Part shown: positions 1-7,160 of the stretch, piece by piece | How the letters are laid out: the number at the start of each line of letters is the position of its first letter | How positions within the stretch are numbered: the stretch's first letter is position 1 | From: an uncultured Gammaproteobacteria bacterium | GTDB lineage: Bacteria > Pseudomonadota > Gammaproteobacteria > Rariloculales > Rariloculaceae | Direction of reading: 5' to 3' | Length of the DNA: 11,111 nt | Assembly: GCA_946887385.1 (NCBI GenBank) | Contig: CAMPKU010000148.1 | Location: forward strand, 1-11,111 | Notes under the pieces: model-generated | The model's input: only the letters and a program-made list of their open reading frames with translations | Database searches by the model: none | What the model was told of the DNA's origin: nothing | Position numbers and translations under genes: made by a program

Positions 1-1
1 C

Positions 2-208
2 GGCGACCACGTGACCTGGAATTCCGAGGCGGGGCGTGTCAGCGGCACGATCATCAAGGTGCACATCAAGGACTTCGCGTTCAAGGGCTATACACACCAC
101 GCAAGCAAGGATGACCCGCAGTACGAAATCAAGAGCGACAAGACCGAGCACATCGCGGCTCATAAGGGCTCCGCACTGAAGAAAGTGCGCCGAAAAGTGC
201 GCCGGTGA
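2..208 (+). CDS. DUF2945 / HVA1-family TUDOR-like small protein (5' end outside window)
   Basis: The frame is open to the left edge and the visible part (68 residues) begins G-D-H-V-T-W-N-S. This is the usual opening of the DUF2945 (hypervirulence-associated TUDOR domain) family just after its initiator region, so only a few N-terminal residues are missing. The internal G-R-V-S-G-T-I and the D-P-Q-Y-E-I-K-S-D-K-T core are also typical of that family, as is the A-A-H-K-G-S-A-L tail. These are small, soluble, probably cytoplasmic proteins with a beta-barrel fold; no biochemical role is firmly known to me. The C-terminus ends K-V-R-R-K-V-R-R, encoded by a 12-bp tandem duplication (182-204). The stop codon TGA overlaps the GTG start of the DNA glycosylase gene as GTGA, which suggests translational coupling. 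Family assignment is from recognised sequence pattern only. Confidence 0.8.
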   Translation, partial: GDHVTWNSEAGRVSGTIIKVHIKDFAFKGYTHHASKDDPQYEIKSDKTEHIAAHKGSALKKVRRKVRR

Positions 209-1173
209 GCGCGAAAGGCAACTCGCGGGCAGTCGGCGCCGTCGCCGCCGATGTCGCGACGGTTCGCTTGCCGACGGCTGCGCCGTTTCATCTAGAAGCC
301 ACCGTGCGCGTGTTGCAGCGCCGGCCTTCGAGCCATGAGGTTTGGGACCACGGCCGCCACCTGCGTGTATTCACGACGGCGGACGGTCTCGTGCTGACTG
401 CGGTCGCCAATCGCGGCTCCATCGACGCTCCCGACGTTCGCCTTTCGATTCTTGCGGGAGCGCCGTCCGCCGTTACGCGGCGCAGCCTCGAGCGCACCGT
501 TCGAACCATGCTGGGTCTTCACCTGGACCCGGCGCCGCTGCACACGGCCGCCATGCGCCTGCGCGGCTTGCAGCCCACTGCGCTTTCGCTGCGTGGCATG
601 CGGCCGCCGCGGTTCGCAACGCTGTTCGACGCGTTTGCCAATGTCGTGCCGTTCCAGCAGTTGAGCCTCGACGCCGGAGCCGCGATCGTGAGCCGTCTAG
701 TTGCGCGTTTCGGAGAGCAGGTACTGCACGGCGGCCGGCGTTTCGCCGCATTTCCGACCGCGAGCGCCGTCGCGGGTGCGCGCCTCACCGCGTTGCTCGC
801 CTGCGGCTTGAGCCGCTCGAAAGCGGAATCGCTGCGCTATCTCGCAAAGGTCGTCGAGGCAGGCGAGCTCCGCGAAGAGGCGATCGCCGAGCTCAGTACC
901 GCCGAGGCGCTGAAGAGACTGATCGAGCTGCCGGGCATCGGGCCCTGGAGCGCCGCGCTCGTGCTGCTGCGCGGTTTCGGGCGGCTCGAGGTGTTCCCGC
1001 CGGGCGACTCGGGCGCGCAGCGCGGATTGAACGCGCTGCTCAACCTACCCACTCCAGAGTCGCTCACCGACGTGGTGCAGCGCTTCGGCGATTACCGAGG
1101 CTATCTGTATTTCTGCGGACTCGGAGGGAGCCTGCTTGCCAAGGGACTCATACACGCGGCAGAGCCGGCATGA
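205..1173 (+). CDS. DNA-3-methyladenine glycosylase II (AlkA-like, HhH-GPD superfamily)
   Basis: Predicted base-excision repair glycosylase that removes alkylated purines such as 3-methyladenine from DNA, leaving an abasic site. The 322-residue protein has an AlkA-like N-terminal beta domain (about 25-110). The helical domain includes V-P-F-Q-Q-L-S (148-154), where AlkA proteins have their conserved Q-Q-V/L-S segment. The helix-hairpin-helix L-P-G-I-G-P-W-S-A lies at 242-250, followed by V-F-P-P-G-D-S-G, whose Asp268 aligns with the catalytic Asp238 of E. coli AlkA. It is longer than E. coli AlkA (282 residues), mainly by a non-conserved N-terminal stretch of about 25 residues. The GTG start is chosen because it overlaps the preceding stop as GTGA; there is no clear Shine-Dalgarno sequence and no ATG near the N-terminus. 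No Ada-like N-terminal methyltransferase domain is present. Exact lesion range cannot be read from sequence. Confidence 0.88.
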   Translation: MSAKGNSRAVGAVAADVATVRLPTAAPFHLEATVRVLQRRPSSHEVWDHGRHLRVFTTADGLVLTAVANRGSIDAPDVRLSILAGAPSAVTRRSLERTVRTMLGLHLDPAPLHTAAMRLRGLQPTALSLRGMRPPRFATLFDAFANVVPFQQLSLDAGAAIVSRLVARFGEQVLHGGRRFAAFPTASAVAGARLTALLACGLSRSKAESLRYLAKVVEAGELREEAIAELSTAEALKRLIELPGIGPWSAALVLLRGFGRLEVFPPGDSGAQRGLNALLNLPTPESLTDVVQRFGDYRGYLYFCGLGGSLLAKGLIHAAEPA

Positions 1174-1286
1174 GGTTTGCACGTTTCGCCGCGGCTCGGC
1201 CCGCGAGCGCGAACCGCCATTTTCTTGTCGCTTTGGACCAACCGCGAGGGCCGTCGCGCCAAAAGCGCCGCGCTGGAGACGGAAGC

Positions 1287-2996
1287 ATGCGTTACCTAGC
1301 TCTCGCCGTCGACTACGACGGCACCGCAGCGAGCCGCGACGAGCTCGCCGAGAGCGCGCGGCGCGCGATCGAGCGGCTCCGCGTCTCCGGGCGAAGGGTA
1401 GTGCTCGTCACGGGGCGTCGTGTCGAGGAACTGCTCAAAGTGTGCCCGGCCATTGCGCTGTTCGATCTGGTCGTAGCGGAGAACGGCGCCGTCGTTTACG
1501 ACCCGGCGCGGCGCGAAGAGGTAGTCCTTGGCGCGCCCGTGCCGAAGAGCTTGGTCGAGCGGCTGCGAGAGCGCAGCGTCGCTCCGCTCGAGATGGGCAA
1601 GGTGCTGGTCGCCACGCATGACCCGCACGGGGCAGTCGTCTTCGACGTCATTCGGGAGCTCGGGCTGGAGCTGCAGGTGATCGTGAATCGGTCGTCGATC
1701 ATGGTGTTACCGCCGGGGATCAACAAGGCAACCGGACTCAAGGTCGCGCTGCACAAGCTCGGGTTGTCGCAACACGAAGCGGTCGCCATCGGCGATGCGG
1801 AAAACGACCACTCCTTTCTGCGTTACTGCGAATGTGGCGTCGCGGTAGCGAACGCGGTCCCCTCCATCAAGGCTGCGGCCGAGCTCGTGACACGCGGCGC
1901 CAACGGCGACGGCGTAGCCGAGCTCATCGATGAGCTGATTGCCGACGATCTCGCCCGCCTGGAAGGAAAGATCGAGCGCCACTTGGTGCTGCTCGGTGAG
2001 CGCAGCGACGGCACCGAAGTTCGCATTGCACCCTATGGCCGAAATCTGCTCATCGCCGGCCCTTCCGGCAGCGGCAAGTCGACCTTGACGGCCGGTTTGG
2101 TCGAGCGGTTGATCGAAAAAGGCTACCAGGTTTGCATCATCGATCCGGAAGGCGACTACAGCGCGCTGCGTGCCGTGACCTCGCTCGGCAATCCGCAACG
2201 CGCACCCAGCGTGAACGAGGTTCTGTCGATTCTCGAAGAGCCTGCCGTCAACTTGAGCATCAACATGCTTGGCTTGCCGCTCGAGGATCGTCCGCTTTAC
2301 TTCTCGCAGCTGATTCCCGGGCTGCTTGCGCTACGCGTGCGGACCGGCCGTCCTCACTGGATCGTGTTGGACGAGGCCCACCATATGCTGCCCCAGACGT
2401 GGGGCCATGCGGCCGCCACCGTGCCGGCAAAGCTCGGCGAGACGATCTTGGTCACCGTCCATCCCGACCACGTTGCCCCGGCCGTGCTCGCGCCGATCGA
2501 TGTCGTGGTCGCGATCGGGCAATCGCCCGAGCACACGCTCGGCAGCTACGCTCGAGCGGCAGGGCATGCTCTGACCTGGCCCGCGGATGTGCGATGCGAG
2601 CCGGACAAGGTCGTCGTTTGGTTCGTTCGCGACGACGAGCCGCCCTTTTCGATGCGGCCGCAACCGGGACGCGCGGAACGCATTCGTCACCTTCGCAAGT
2701 ACGCCGAAGGCAACATGCGCTACCGGAGTTTTTTCTTTCGTGGACCGGACGACCGGCACAACTTGCGGGCGCAGAATCTCGCGGTCTTCTGCCAGATTGC
2801 GGAAGGCATCGACGAGCCGACGTGGATGTTCCATCTGCGGCGCAGCGACTATTCGCGCTGGTTTCGCAACGCCGTGAAGGATAGTCATCTCGCCGACGAG
2901 ATGGAGCGCATCGAACGGCGCGATGATCTTTCGCCGGAGCTGGCTCGCCACCTCGTTAGAGAGCTGGTCGCGGCGCGTTACACACTGCCTGAATAG
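1287..2996 (+). CDS. HAD-IIB phosphatase fused to a HerA/DUF87-like P-loop ATPase
   Basis: A 569-residue fusion. Residues 1-215 are a HAD superfamily IIB (Cof/SPP-like) phosphatase: motif I D-Y-D-G-T (Asp9, Asp11), motif II Thr42 in V-T-G-R-R, motif III Lys147 in N-K-A-T-G-L, and motif IV G-D-A-E-N-D (169-174). All catalytic residues are present. Residues 235-450 are a P-loop ATPase: Walker A G-P-S-G-S-G-K-S-T (258-266), I-I-D-P-E-G-D-Y (284-291) as in HerA/VirB4-type ATPases, and Walker B W-I-V-L-D-E-A-H-H (358-366). A tail at 475-569 contains F-H-L-R-R-S-D-Y-S-R-W-F, which I cannot assign to a function. No signal peptide or membrane segment is seen, so it is probably cytoplasmic. Start ATG has GGAGAC about 8 bases upstream; the long open frame upstream is a shadow. 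HAD-IIB members act on sugar or other small phosphates; the real substrate and the job of the ATPase are unknown. Nineteen bases separate it from the reductase gene. Confidence 0.9.
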   Translation: MRYLALAVDYDGTAASRDELAESARRAIERLRVSGRRVVLVTGRRVEELLKVCPAIALFDLVVAENGAVVYDPARREEVVLGAPVPKSLVERLRERSVAPLEMGKVLVATHDPHGAVVFDVIRELGLELQVIVNRSSIMVLPPGINKATGLKVALHKLGLSQHEAVAIGDAENDHSFLRYCECGVAVANAVPSIKAAAELVTRGANGDGVAELIDELIADDLARLEGKIERHLVLLGERSDGTEVRIAPYGRNLLIAGPSGSGKSTLTAGLVERLIEKGYQVCIIDPEGDYSALRAVTSLGNPQRAPSVNEVLSILEEPAVNLSINMLGLPLEDRPLYFSQLIPGLLALRVRTGRPHWIVLDEAHHMLPQTWGHAAATVPAKLGETILVTVHPDHVAPAVLAPIDVVVAIGQSPEHTLGSYARAAGHALTWPADVRCEPDKVVVWFVRDDEPPFSMRPQPGRAERIRHLRKYAEGNMRYRSFFFRGPDDRHNLRAQNLAVFCQIAEGIDEPTWMFHLRRSDYSRWFRNAVKDSHLADEMERIERRDDLSPELARHLVRELVAARYTLPE

Positions 2997-3015
2997 GCCT
3001 GGAGAGGAGACGGAC

Positions 3016-4539
3016 ATGACGGAAGATAAACCGGCGCCGCAAGAGCCCGATTTAGCTCGAGGCATTGCGCTCGCGCAGCTCGAGGACGGCGGCAAGCTCG
3101 TGGGCTACGTGGGCGGCGAAAAAGTGCTGCTCGTGCGCCGCGGCGCGGAAGTGTTTGCCGTGGGCGCGGAGTGCACGCACTACCACGGCCCGCTCGTCGA
3201 AGGGCTCGTGGTGGGCGATACCGTGCGCTGCCCTTGGCATCACGCGTGTTTCGACTTGCGCACGGGAGAGGCGCTACGCGCCCCGGCGCTGAGCCCGCTC
3301 TCGTGCTGGTCGGTGGAGCAACGCGACGGCCAAGTCTTCGTCGGCGACAAGCGCGCCAAAGCGAAGCCGAAGGCGCTCGCTGCGGCAGGCGCGCCGGAGA
3401 GAATCGTAATCGTGGGCGGCGGCGCAGCGGGCTTTGCGGCCGCCGAACGGCTGCGTCGCGAAGGCTACGGGGGCAGCATCGTGATGTTGAGCGCCGACGA
3501 TGCCCCGCCGGTCGACCGCCCGAATCTTTCCAAGGATTTTCTGGCGGGCACGGCGCCGGAGGACTGGTTACCGCTGCGTTCCGAGGGCTTCTACGCAAAG
3601 CAGGGCATCGACCTGCGGCTCAACGCGGAAGTGGTGCAGGTCGATACGCGCGCGCGTCAGGTGGCGCTTGCCGATGGGAGCAGCGTTGCTTACGACCGGC
3701 TGCTGCTGGCCACGGGTGCAGAGCCGGTTCGTCTGTCGATTCCGGGGGCGAACCAGCCGCACGTTCGCACGCTGCGTTCGCTTGCCGACTGCCGCGCGAT
3801 CATCGAGCGCGCCGGCGCGGCCCGGCGCGTGGTGGTGACGGGCGCGAGCTTCATCGGGCTCGAGGTGGCCGCGGCTCTACGTGCACGCAACCTCGACGTG
3901 CACGTGGTGGCGCCCGGCAAACGGCCCATGGAGAAAGTGTTGGGACCGCAATTCGGCGACTTCGTGCGCAGCCTGCACGAAGAGCACGGCGTGGTCTTCC
4001 ATCTTGGTCAGACGGCTACGGCGATCGACGGCAAGAACGTGCAGCTCACTGGGGGCGACGTGCTCGAGGCGGATCTCGTGATCGTAGGTATCGGAGTAAG
4101 GCCGCGGCTCGAGCTTGCCGAGCGAGCCGGCTTGCGGGTAGATCGCGGCGTGCTCGTGAACGAGTATCTGGAAACCAGCGTGCCCGGCGTTTTTGCCGCC
4201 GGCGACATCGCGCGCTGGCCCGATCCGCACACGGGCGAGAACATTCGCGTCGAGCACTGGGTCGTGGCCGAACGCCAAGGCCAAACGGCGGCGCTCAATT
4301 TGCTGGGGCAGCGCGAGAAATTCACGGCGGTTCCGTTCTTCTGGAGCCAGCACTACGACGTTCCGATCAACTATGTGGGCCACGCCGCAAAATGGGACGA
4401 GCTCTCGATCGACGGCGACATAGCGGCCAAGGACTGCCTGGTGCGCTTCGATCGGGCGGGACGCACGCTAGCCGTGGCATCGATTTACCGCGATGTGGCC
4501 AATCTCGAGGCAGAGGTGGCCATGGAAGCCCGCGAATGA
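3016..4539 (+). CDS. Rieske domain-containing FAD-dependent NAD(P)H oxidoreductase (AIF-like)
   Basis: A 507-residue single-chain reductase resembling AIFM3/AIFL-type proteins and ferredoxin reductases. Residues 12-111 are a Rieske [2Fe-2S] domain with ligands Cys53, His55, Cys72 and His75 (C-T-H ... C-P-W-H). Residues 128-430 are the pyridine nucleotide-disulfide oxidoreductase fold: FAD-binding I-V-G-G-G-A-A-G (132-139), A-T-G-A-E-P (232-237), NAD-binding G-A-S-F-I-G-L-E (276-283) and the second FAD motif V-F-A-A-G-D (392-397). The C-terminal domain (about 435-507) matches the reductase C-terminal fold (V-P-F-F-W-S-Q). It probably passes electrons from NAD(P)H through FAD to its own Rieske cluster; the physiological acceptor is unknown. 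No signal peptide is seen. The ATG at 3016 is preceded by GGAGAGGAGA; this start is preferred over the more upstream in-frame one because the Rieske domain needs nothing before it. It may be co-transcribed with the HAD-ATPase gene. Confidence 0.93.
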   Translation: MTEDKPAPQEPDLARGIALAQLEDGGKLVGYVGGEKVLLVRRGAEVFAVGAECTHYHGPLVEGLVVGDTVRCPWHHACFDLRTGEALRAPALSPLSCWSVEQRDGQVFVGDKRAKAKPKALAAAGAPERIVIVGGGAAGFAAAERLRREGYGGSIVMLSADDAPPVDRPNLSKDFLAGTAPEDWLPLRSEGFYAKQGIDLRLNAEVVQVDTRARQVALADGSSVAYDRLLLATGAEPVRLSIPGANQPHVRTLRSLADCRAIIERAGAARRVVVTGASFIGLEVAAALRARNLDVHVVAPGKRPMEKVLGPQFGDFVRSLHEEHGVVFHLGQTATAIDGKNVQLTGGDVLEADLVIVGIGVRPRLELAERAGLRVDRGVLVNEYLETSVPGVFAAGDIARWPDPHTGENIRVEHWVVAERQGQTAALNLLGQREKFTAVPFFWSQHYDVPINYVGHAAKWDELSIDGDIAAKDCLVRFDRAGRTLAVASIYRDVANLEAEVAMEARE

Positions 4540-4585
4540 GACAACGGCGCTCGCCGCGACACTTGGCTTTTGAGCGGGTTTTCGG

Positions 4586-4603
4586 CGGGTTACGCTAAAC
4601 CCG
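4586..4603. other. Inverted repeat between the Rieske reductase and secreted-protein genes
   Basis: The arms CGGGTT (4586-4591) and AACCCG (4598-4603) are perfect complements around a 6-base loop. No T-run follows, so this is not a standard intrinsic terminator, though it could act as a weak one or as an mRNA-stabilising hairpin. It sits 36 bases before the next start codon. A poor sigma70 match (TTTTGA at 4568-4573, 17 bases, TACGCT at 4591-4596) overlaps it, so the hairpin could equally lie at a promoter. Its core GGGTTACGCTAA resembles the dispersed GGGTTACGC...TAACCC palindromes common in proteobacterial genomes. Confidence 0.35.
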
Positions 4604-4639
4604 GCCCTGTTGAACGCAGTAATCGCAAGGGAGGATTAC

Positions 4640-5422
4640 ATGATCGCGCCAAAACACAGCGCTCTGCTCGTTGCATGCGTCCTGGCCGCACCGGCGGTGG
4701 CCGACGTCACGATCACGCAGACGATGGACGGCAAAGCATTGGGCCTGTCGGGGCAAGCGGTGGGCACCACTTACATCAAAGGCAACAAGATGCGCTCGGA
4801 TGCCGTGCTCGGCAATCGAACGCACACCACGATCTTCGATCTCGATGCGCAGAAGATGTACGCGTTCGATTCACGCAAGAAGCAAGCGGACGTTTGGGAC
4901 ATGGCGGCATTTGCGGCGGAGCTTACGCAGGCCGTCGATCTGTCGAGCGCGACGGGATCGCTACGGCCGAACGGCCAGACCAAGCAGATCGCAGGTCAAG
5001 CCGCGGCCGGCTACGACTTCGAGATGACCACAGCCGCCGGCATGGCGGGCGCGCCGATGACCGTGACGATGACGGGGCCCATCTGGATCGTCGAGGGCGC
5101 GCCCGGCTCGGCCGACTACGGCGCGTTCTACGCTGCGGCTGCCGAGAAGGGCTGGATCTTTTCCGATCCGCGCGCAGCCCGCGCCCAACCGGGGCAGGCG
5201 AAGGCGCTGGCGTCCATGTACGAACAGATCGCCGCCACCGGCGGTATCGCGTACGAAACGGATATCGAGATGAAATTCAGCGGCAGCGGCCCGTTGGCCG
5301 CCGTCATGGCGCGCATGGGCGGTACCGGCATCACCACGAGCGTGACCAACGTGGAAACCGGGCCGCTGGCCGACGATCTATTCGTACCGCCGGCGGACTA
5401 CAAGCTGAATACGGAGCGGTGA
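4640..5422 (+). CDS. Secreted/periplasmic protein of unknown function (possibly DUF4412-like)
   Basis: A 260-residue protein with a clear Sec signal peptide: a short basic start (K5, H6), a hydrophobic core at 8-18 and a probable cleavage after A-V-A at 19-21, leaving a mature protein that begins D-V-T-I-T-Q. No lipobox cysteine lies at the cleavage point, so it is probably soluble periplasmic or exported. The mature part opens with beta-strand-like text (T-I-T-Q-T-M-D-G, T-T-Y-I-K-G-N-K-M-R, T-I-F-D-L-D-A-Q-K-M-Y). This pattern of a short strand carrying K-G-N-K-M-R followed by a strand ending in Y is seen in DUF4412 and LolA-like proteins. The similarity is by eye and weak. A 20-residue Ala/Gly/Met-rich stretch occurs around 130-145. 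The ATG is preceded by AAGGGAGGA, a strong ribosome-binding site. Function is not recognised. Confidence 0.8.
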   Translation: MIAPKHSALLVACVLAAPAVADVTITQTMDGKALGLSGQAVGTTYIKGNKMRSDAVLGNRTHTTIFDLDAQKMYAFDSRKKQADVWDMAAFAAELTQAVDLSSATGSLRPNGQTKQIAGQAAAGYDFEMTTAAGMAGAPMTVTMTGPIWIVEGAPGSADYGAFYAAAAEKGWIFSDPRAARAQPGQAKALASMYEQIAATGGIAYETDIEMKFSGSGPLAAVMARMGGTGITTSVTNVETGPLADDLFVPPADYKLNTER

Positions 5423-5466
5423 CGTTGCGAAGTTGGGCGTGAGTTGAACGGACGCTTTTCGCTCCG

Positions 5467-7086
5467 CTAATAGACGACGCGCTCGATCGTCCAGTCCACG
5501 CCGTTCTTCGTGGTTTGGATGCCGCCGTCTCTACCCATGCAGACCATCTCGTCGGTCGGCGGTAAATAGCGGCCGAACATGCAGCCCGAAGGCGGCGCGC
5601 CGACGCGCGTCCAGGTTGCGCCTCCGTCGGCCGTCGTCTCAGCAAAGTACTCGCCCGAAACCATGACGCCGCCCTCCGCGACAACGGCTATGCCGTTGCT
5701 CGCGTCGCGGAAGCCGACGGCAACTGGAGTCTCGCTGAACCGCGTCGTCTTCCACGTTCTACCGTCGTCCGCTGTCAGCAGCGCGTTCTTGAAGGGACCG
5801 GCGGAGTACACGAGCCCCGCAGCATCATTGACTAGGAGCTCGCCGAGGTCCGCGTCGGTCTTGGTGTCGGCCCACGTATCCACCCGCGTGTCGTAGACGA
5901 ACGACTTGTTGTAGTGGACCCAGGCGATCAGCCGCTCGCCGGATACGGCGAGCATCGCGCGACGGTTTCGGAAGCGCTTCACCCGGCTGCCGATCTCGAG
6001 GCGTTTCCACGGTTCCGCGGAGAGCGTCTGCAGATCGGGGCCGCGGAAGATCGCGGCATCCAGGTCCGCCGTGCCGGCCGTCGCGACGAGCAGGTCGCCG
6101 CTTGGCAACCGTGCCATCGACGTCACGCGCCCCGGCAGCCGTGTCGGCGAAACTGTCCAAGCCGCGCCGGCGTCCGTGCTTGTCAGAAGCACGCCGTGCA
6201 CGGTGCTCGCGTAGAGCCGTGCGCCGTCGACGACGACGCCGCCGATCTCGTCGAGCGTCCTCGTATCGAGATTCGTCCACATGCCATTTTTGCTGCGGCG
6301 CAACACTTGGCCCAAGTTGCTGCCGAAGTACGCGTTATCGTCGGCATCGAACGCGGGGCGCGTCAGCGCTATCGTGGCTTGCTTGATGAGTGTCACCAAC
6401 TCCGCGGGCGATGCAGTTTGCGACCACTGCTCCTTGAGCATGAGCTCGTTCGGGCCGCGGACAACATGCTCCGCGATCGCGGAGATCAGCCCGCCTGGAG
6501 CGCTGTGCGTCGCAATCGTTTCCTGATACTTCCAGCCGATGGTGCCGTCCCAACGGATAGGCGAGCCGGCGAGCCCGCCGGCCGCGGAGCGCAGGCCCTC
6601 ATAGAGCTCGTCGTTGTACGCGTCGGGCCCGTTCCATTGGACTACCGTGGAGATTGCGCCGCCTACCGGCTGCTCGATCAACGTGCCGAGATCCGTGATC
6701 ACCCCGGCCTCAACCTGGAACGGCGGAAACAGTTCCTCGAGACTGAGGCGGCCGCTCGCCGTGTAGGTAGACCCGGCCGTCTCGAAGCGTTTCAGACGAT
6801 ATTCACCCGCGGGGAGCCACCCGGTGTGAACGGCGGAGCTCAAGCCCCGGTTTGCGAGCTCCAGAGCTTGTACCGCCGGGTTGCGCAGCCCGCCGCCTTT
6901 GCCTGTCTCGAGCTCTTCGACGCGCAATAGCTCGTAAATGTGGCCGCCGTTGCTTGCGAATCGTACGACGACGAATCCCTCCGTCTGCGCGCGCTGCGCG
7001 TCGGAGTTGCGCTGTGCGTCGCCTGCGTTCGCCACTGCAACACATAGCACTGCAACAGTGATACGCAGATGCGTAGCTTTAATCAT
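5467..7086 (-). CDS. Secreted Asp-box (BNR/Ycf48-like) beta-propeller protein
   Basis: A 539-residue exported protein. Signal peptide: M-I-K-A-T-H-L-R-I then a hydrophobic core at 9-20, with probable cleavage near A-G-D-A (21-24). An N-terminal beta-rich segment (about 36-140), with L-P-A-G-E-Y-R-L (91-98), looks like a small carboxypeptidase-regulatory/DUF2846-like sandwich; this is inference. From about 245 onwards several Asp-box repeats mark a beta-propeller: S-K-N-G-M-W (265-270), T-S-T-D-A-G-A-A-W (302-310), T-A-D-D-G-R-T-W (438-445), T-A-D-G-G-A-T-W (485-492) and T-T-K-N-G-V-D-W (525-532). Such propellers occur in sialidases and in the Ycf48/PSII-stability family; there is no sign of a sialidase FRIP active site, so a scaffold or binding role is more likely. 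The ATG at 7086 is chosen because the signal peptide begins there and because the upstream TTG at 7122 lies inside the -10 box of the promoter. No good Shine-Dalgarno is visible. Confidence 0.82.
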   Translation of the reverse strand: MIKATHLRITVAVLCVAVANAGDAQRNSDAQRAQTEGFVVVRFASNGGHIYELLRVEELETGKGGGLRNPAVQALELANRGLSSAVHTGWLPAGEYRLKRFETAGSTYTASGRLSLEELFPPFQVEAGVITDLGTLIEQPVGGAISTVVQWNGPDAYNDELYEGLRSAAGGLAGSPIRWDGTIGWKYQETIATHSAPGGLISAIAEHVVRGPNELMLKEQWSQTASPAELVTLIKQATIALTRPAFDADDNAYFGSNLGQVLRRSKNGMWTNLDTRTLDEIGGVVVDGARLYASTVHGVLLTSTDAGAAWTVSPTRLPGRVTSMARLPSGDLLVATAGTADLDAAIFRGPDLQTLSAEPWKRLEIGSRVKRFRNRRAMLAVSGERLIAWVHYNKSFVYDTRVDTWADTKTDADLGELLVNDAAGLVYSAGPFKNALLTADDGRTWKTTRFSETPVAVGFRDASNGIAVVAEGGVMVSGEYFAETTADGGATWTRVGAPPSGCMFGRYLPPTDEMVCMGRDGGIQTTKNGVDWTIERVVY

Positions 7087-7121
7087 TCGTTGATGAAGGC
7101 AGCGATCGCAGAATCGCGGCA

Positions 7122-7151
7122 ATACTAGAGGGCAGAGAGCGATACGGTCAA
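7122..7151 (-). promoter_or_regulatory. Sigma70-type promoter for the beta-propeller gene
   Basis: Read on the minus strand: -35 TTGACC (7151-7146), an 18-base spacer, and -10 TAGTAT (7127-7122). The match is 5/6 and 4/6 to consensus. Transcription would start near 7115, giving a leader of about 29 nt before the ATG at 7086. It separates the beta-propeller gene from the purD gene 74 bases upstream, although read-through is possible because no intrinsic terminator is seen after purD. Confidence 0.55.
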
Positions 7152-7160
7152 CGCGCGCCG

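Noticed and set aside
342..1286. Long open frame upstream of the HAD-ATPase start, in frame with it
   Set aside because: It lies antiphase over the AlkA-like gene, has Arg/Ala-rich shadow composition, and the HAD motif I begins at the ATG at 1287 with its own Shine-Dalgarno.
3171..4598. 475-codon open frame overlapping the Rieske reductase in another frame
   Set aside because: Arg/Ala-rich shadow with no recognisable domain; the reductase frame explains the region.
5412..5466. Inverted repeat CGGAGCG (5412-5418) / CGCTCCG (5460-5466) at the convergent gene ends, as a bidirectional terminator
   Set aside because: Arms of 7 bp with a 41-base loop and no T-run; both arms overlap or touch coding ends, so chance is likely in GC-rich DNA.
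5914..6930. 338-codon plus-strand frame opposite the beta-propeller gene
   Set aside because: No signal peptide, ribosome-binding site or motif; the minus-strand gene has Asp-box repeats, a signal peptide and a promoter.
7087..7122. TTG start at 7122 for the beta-propeller protein
   Set aside because: It would put extra residues before the signal peptide and lies within the -10 box of the predicted promoter.
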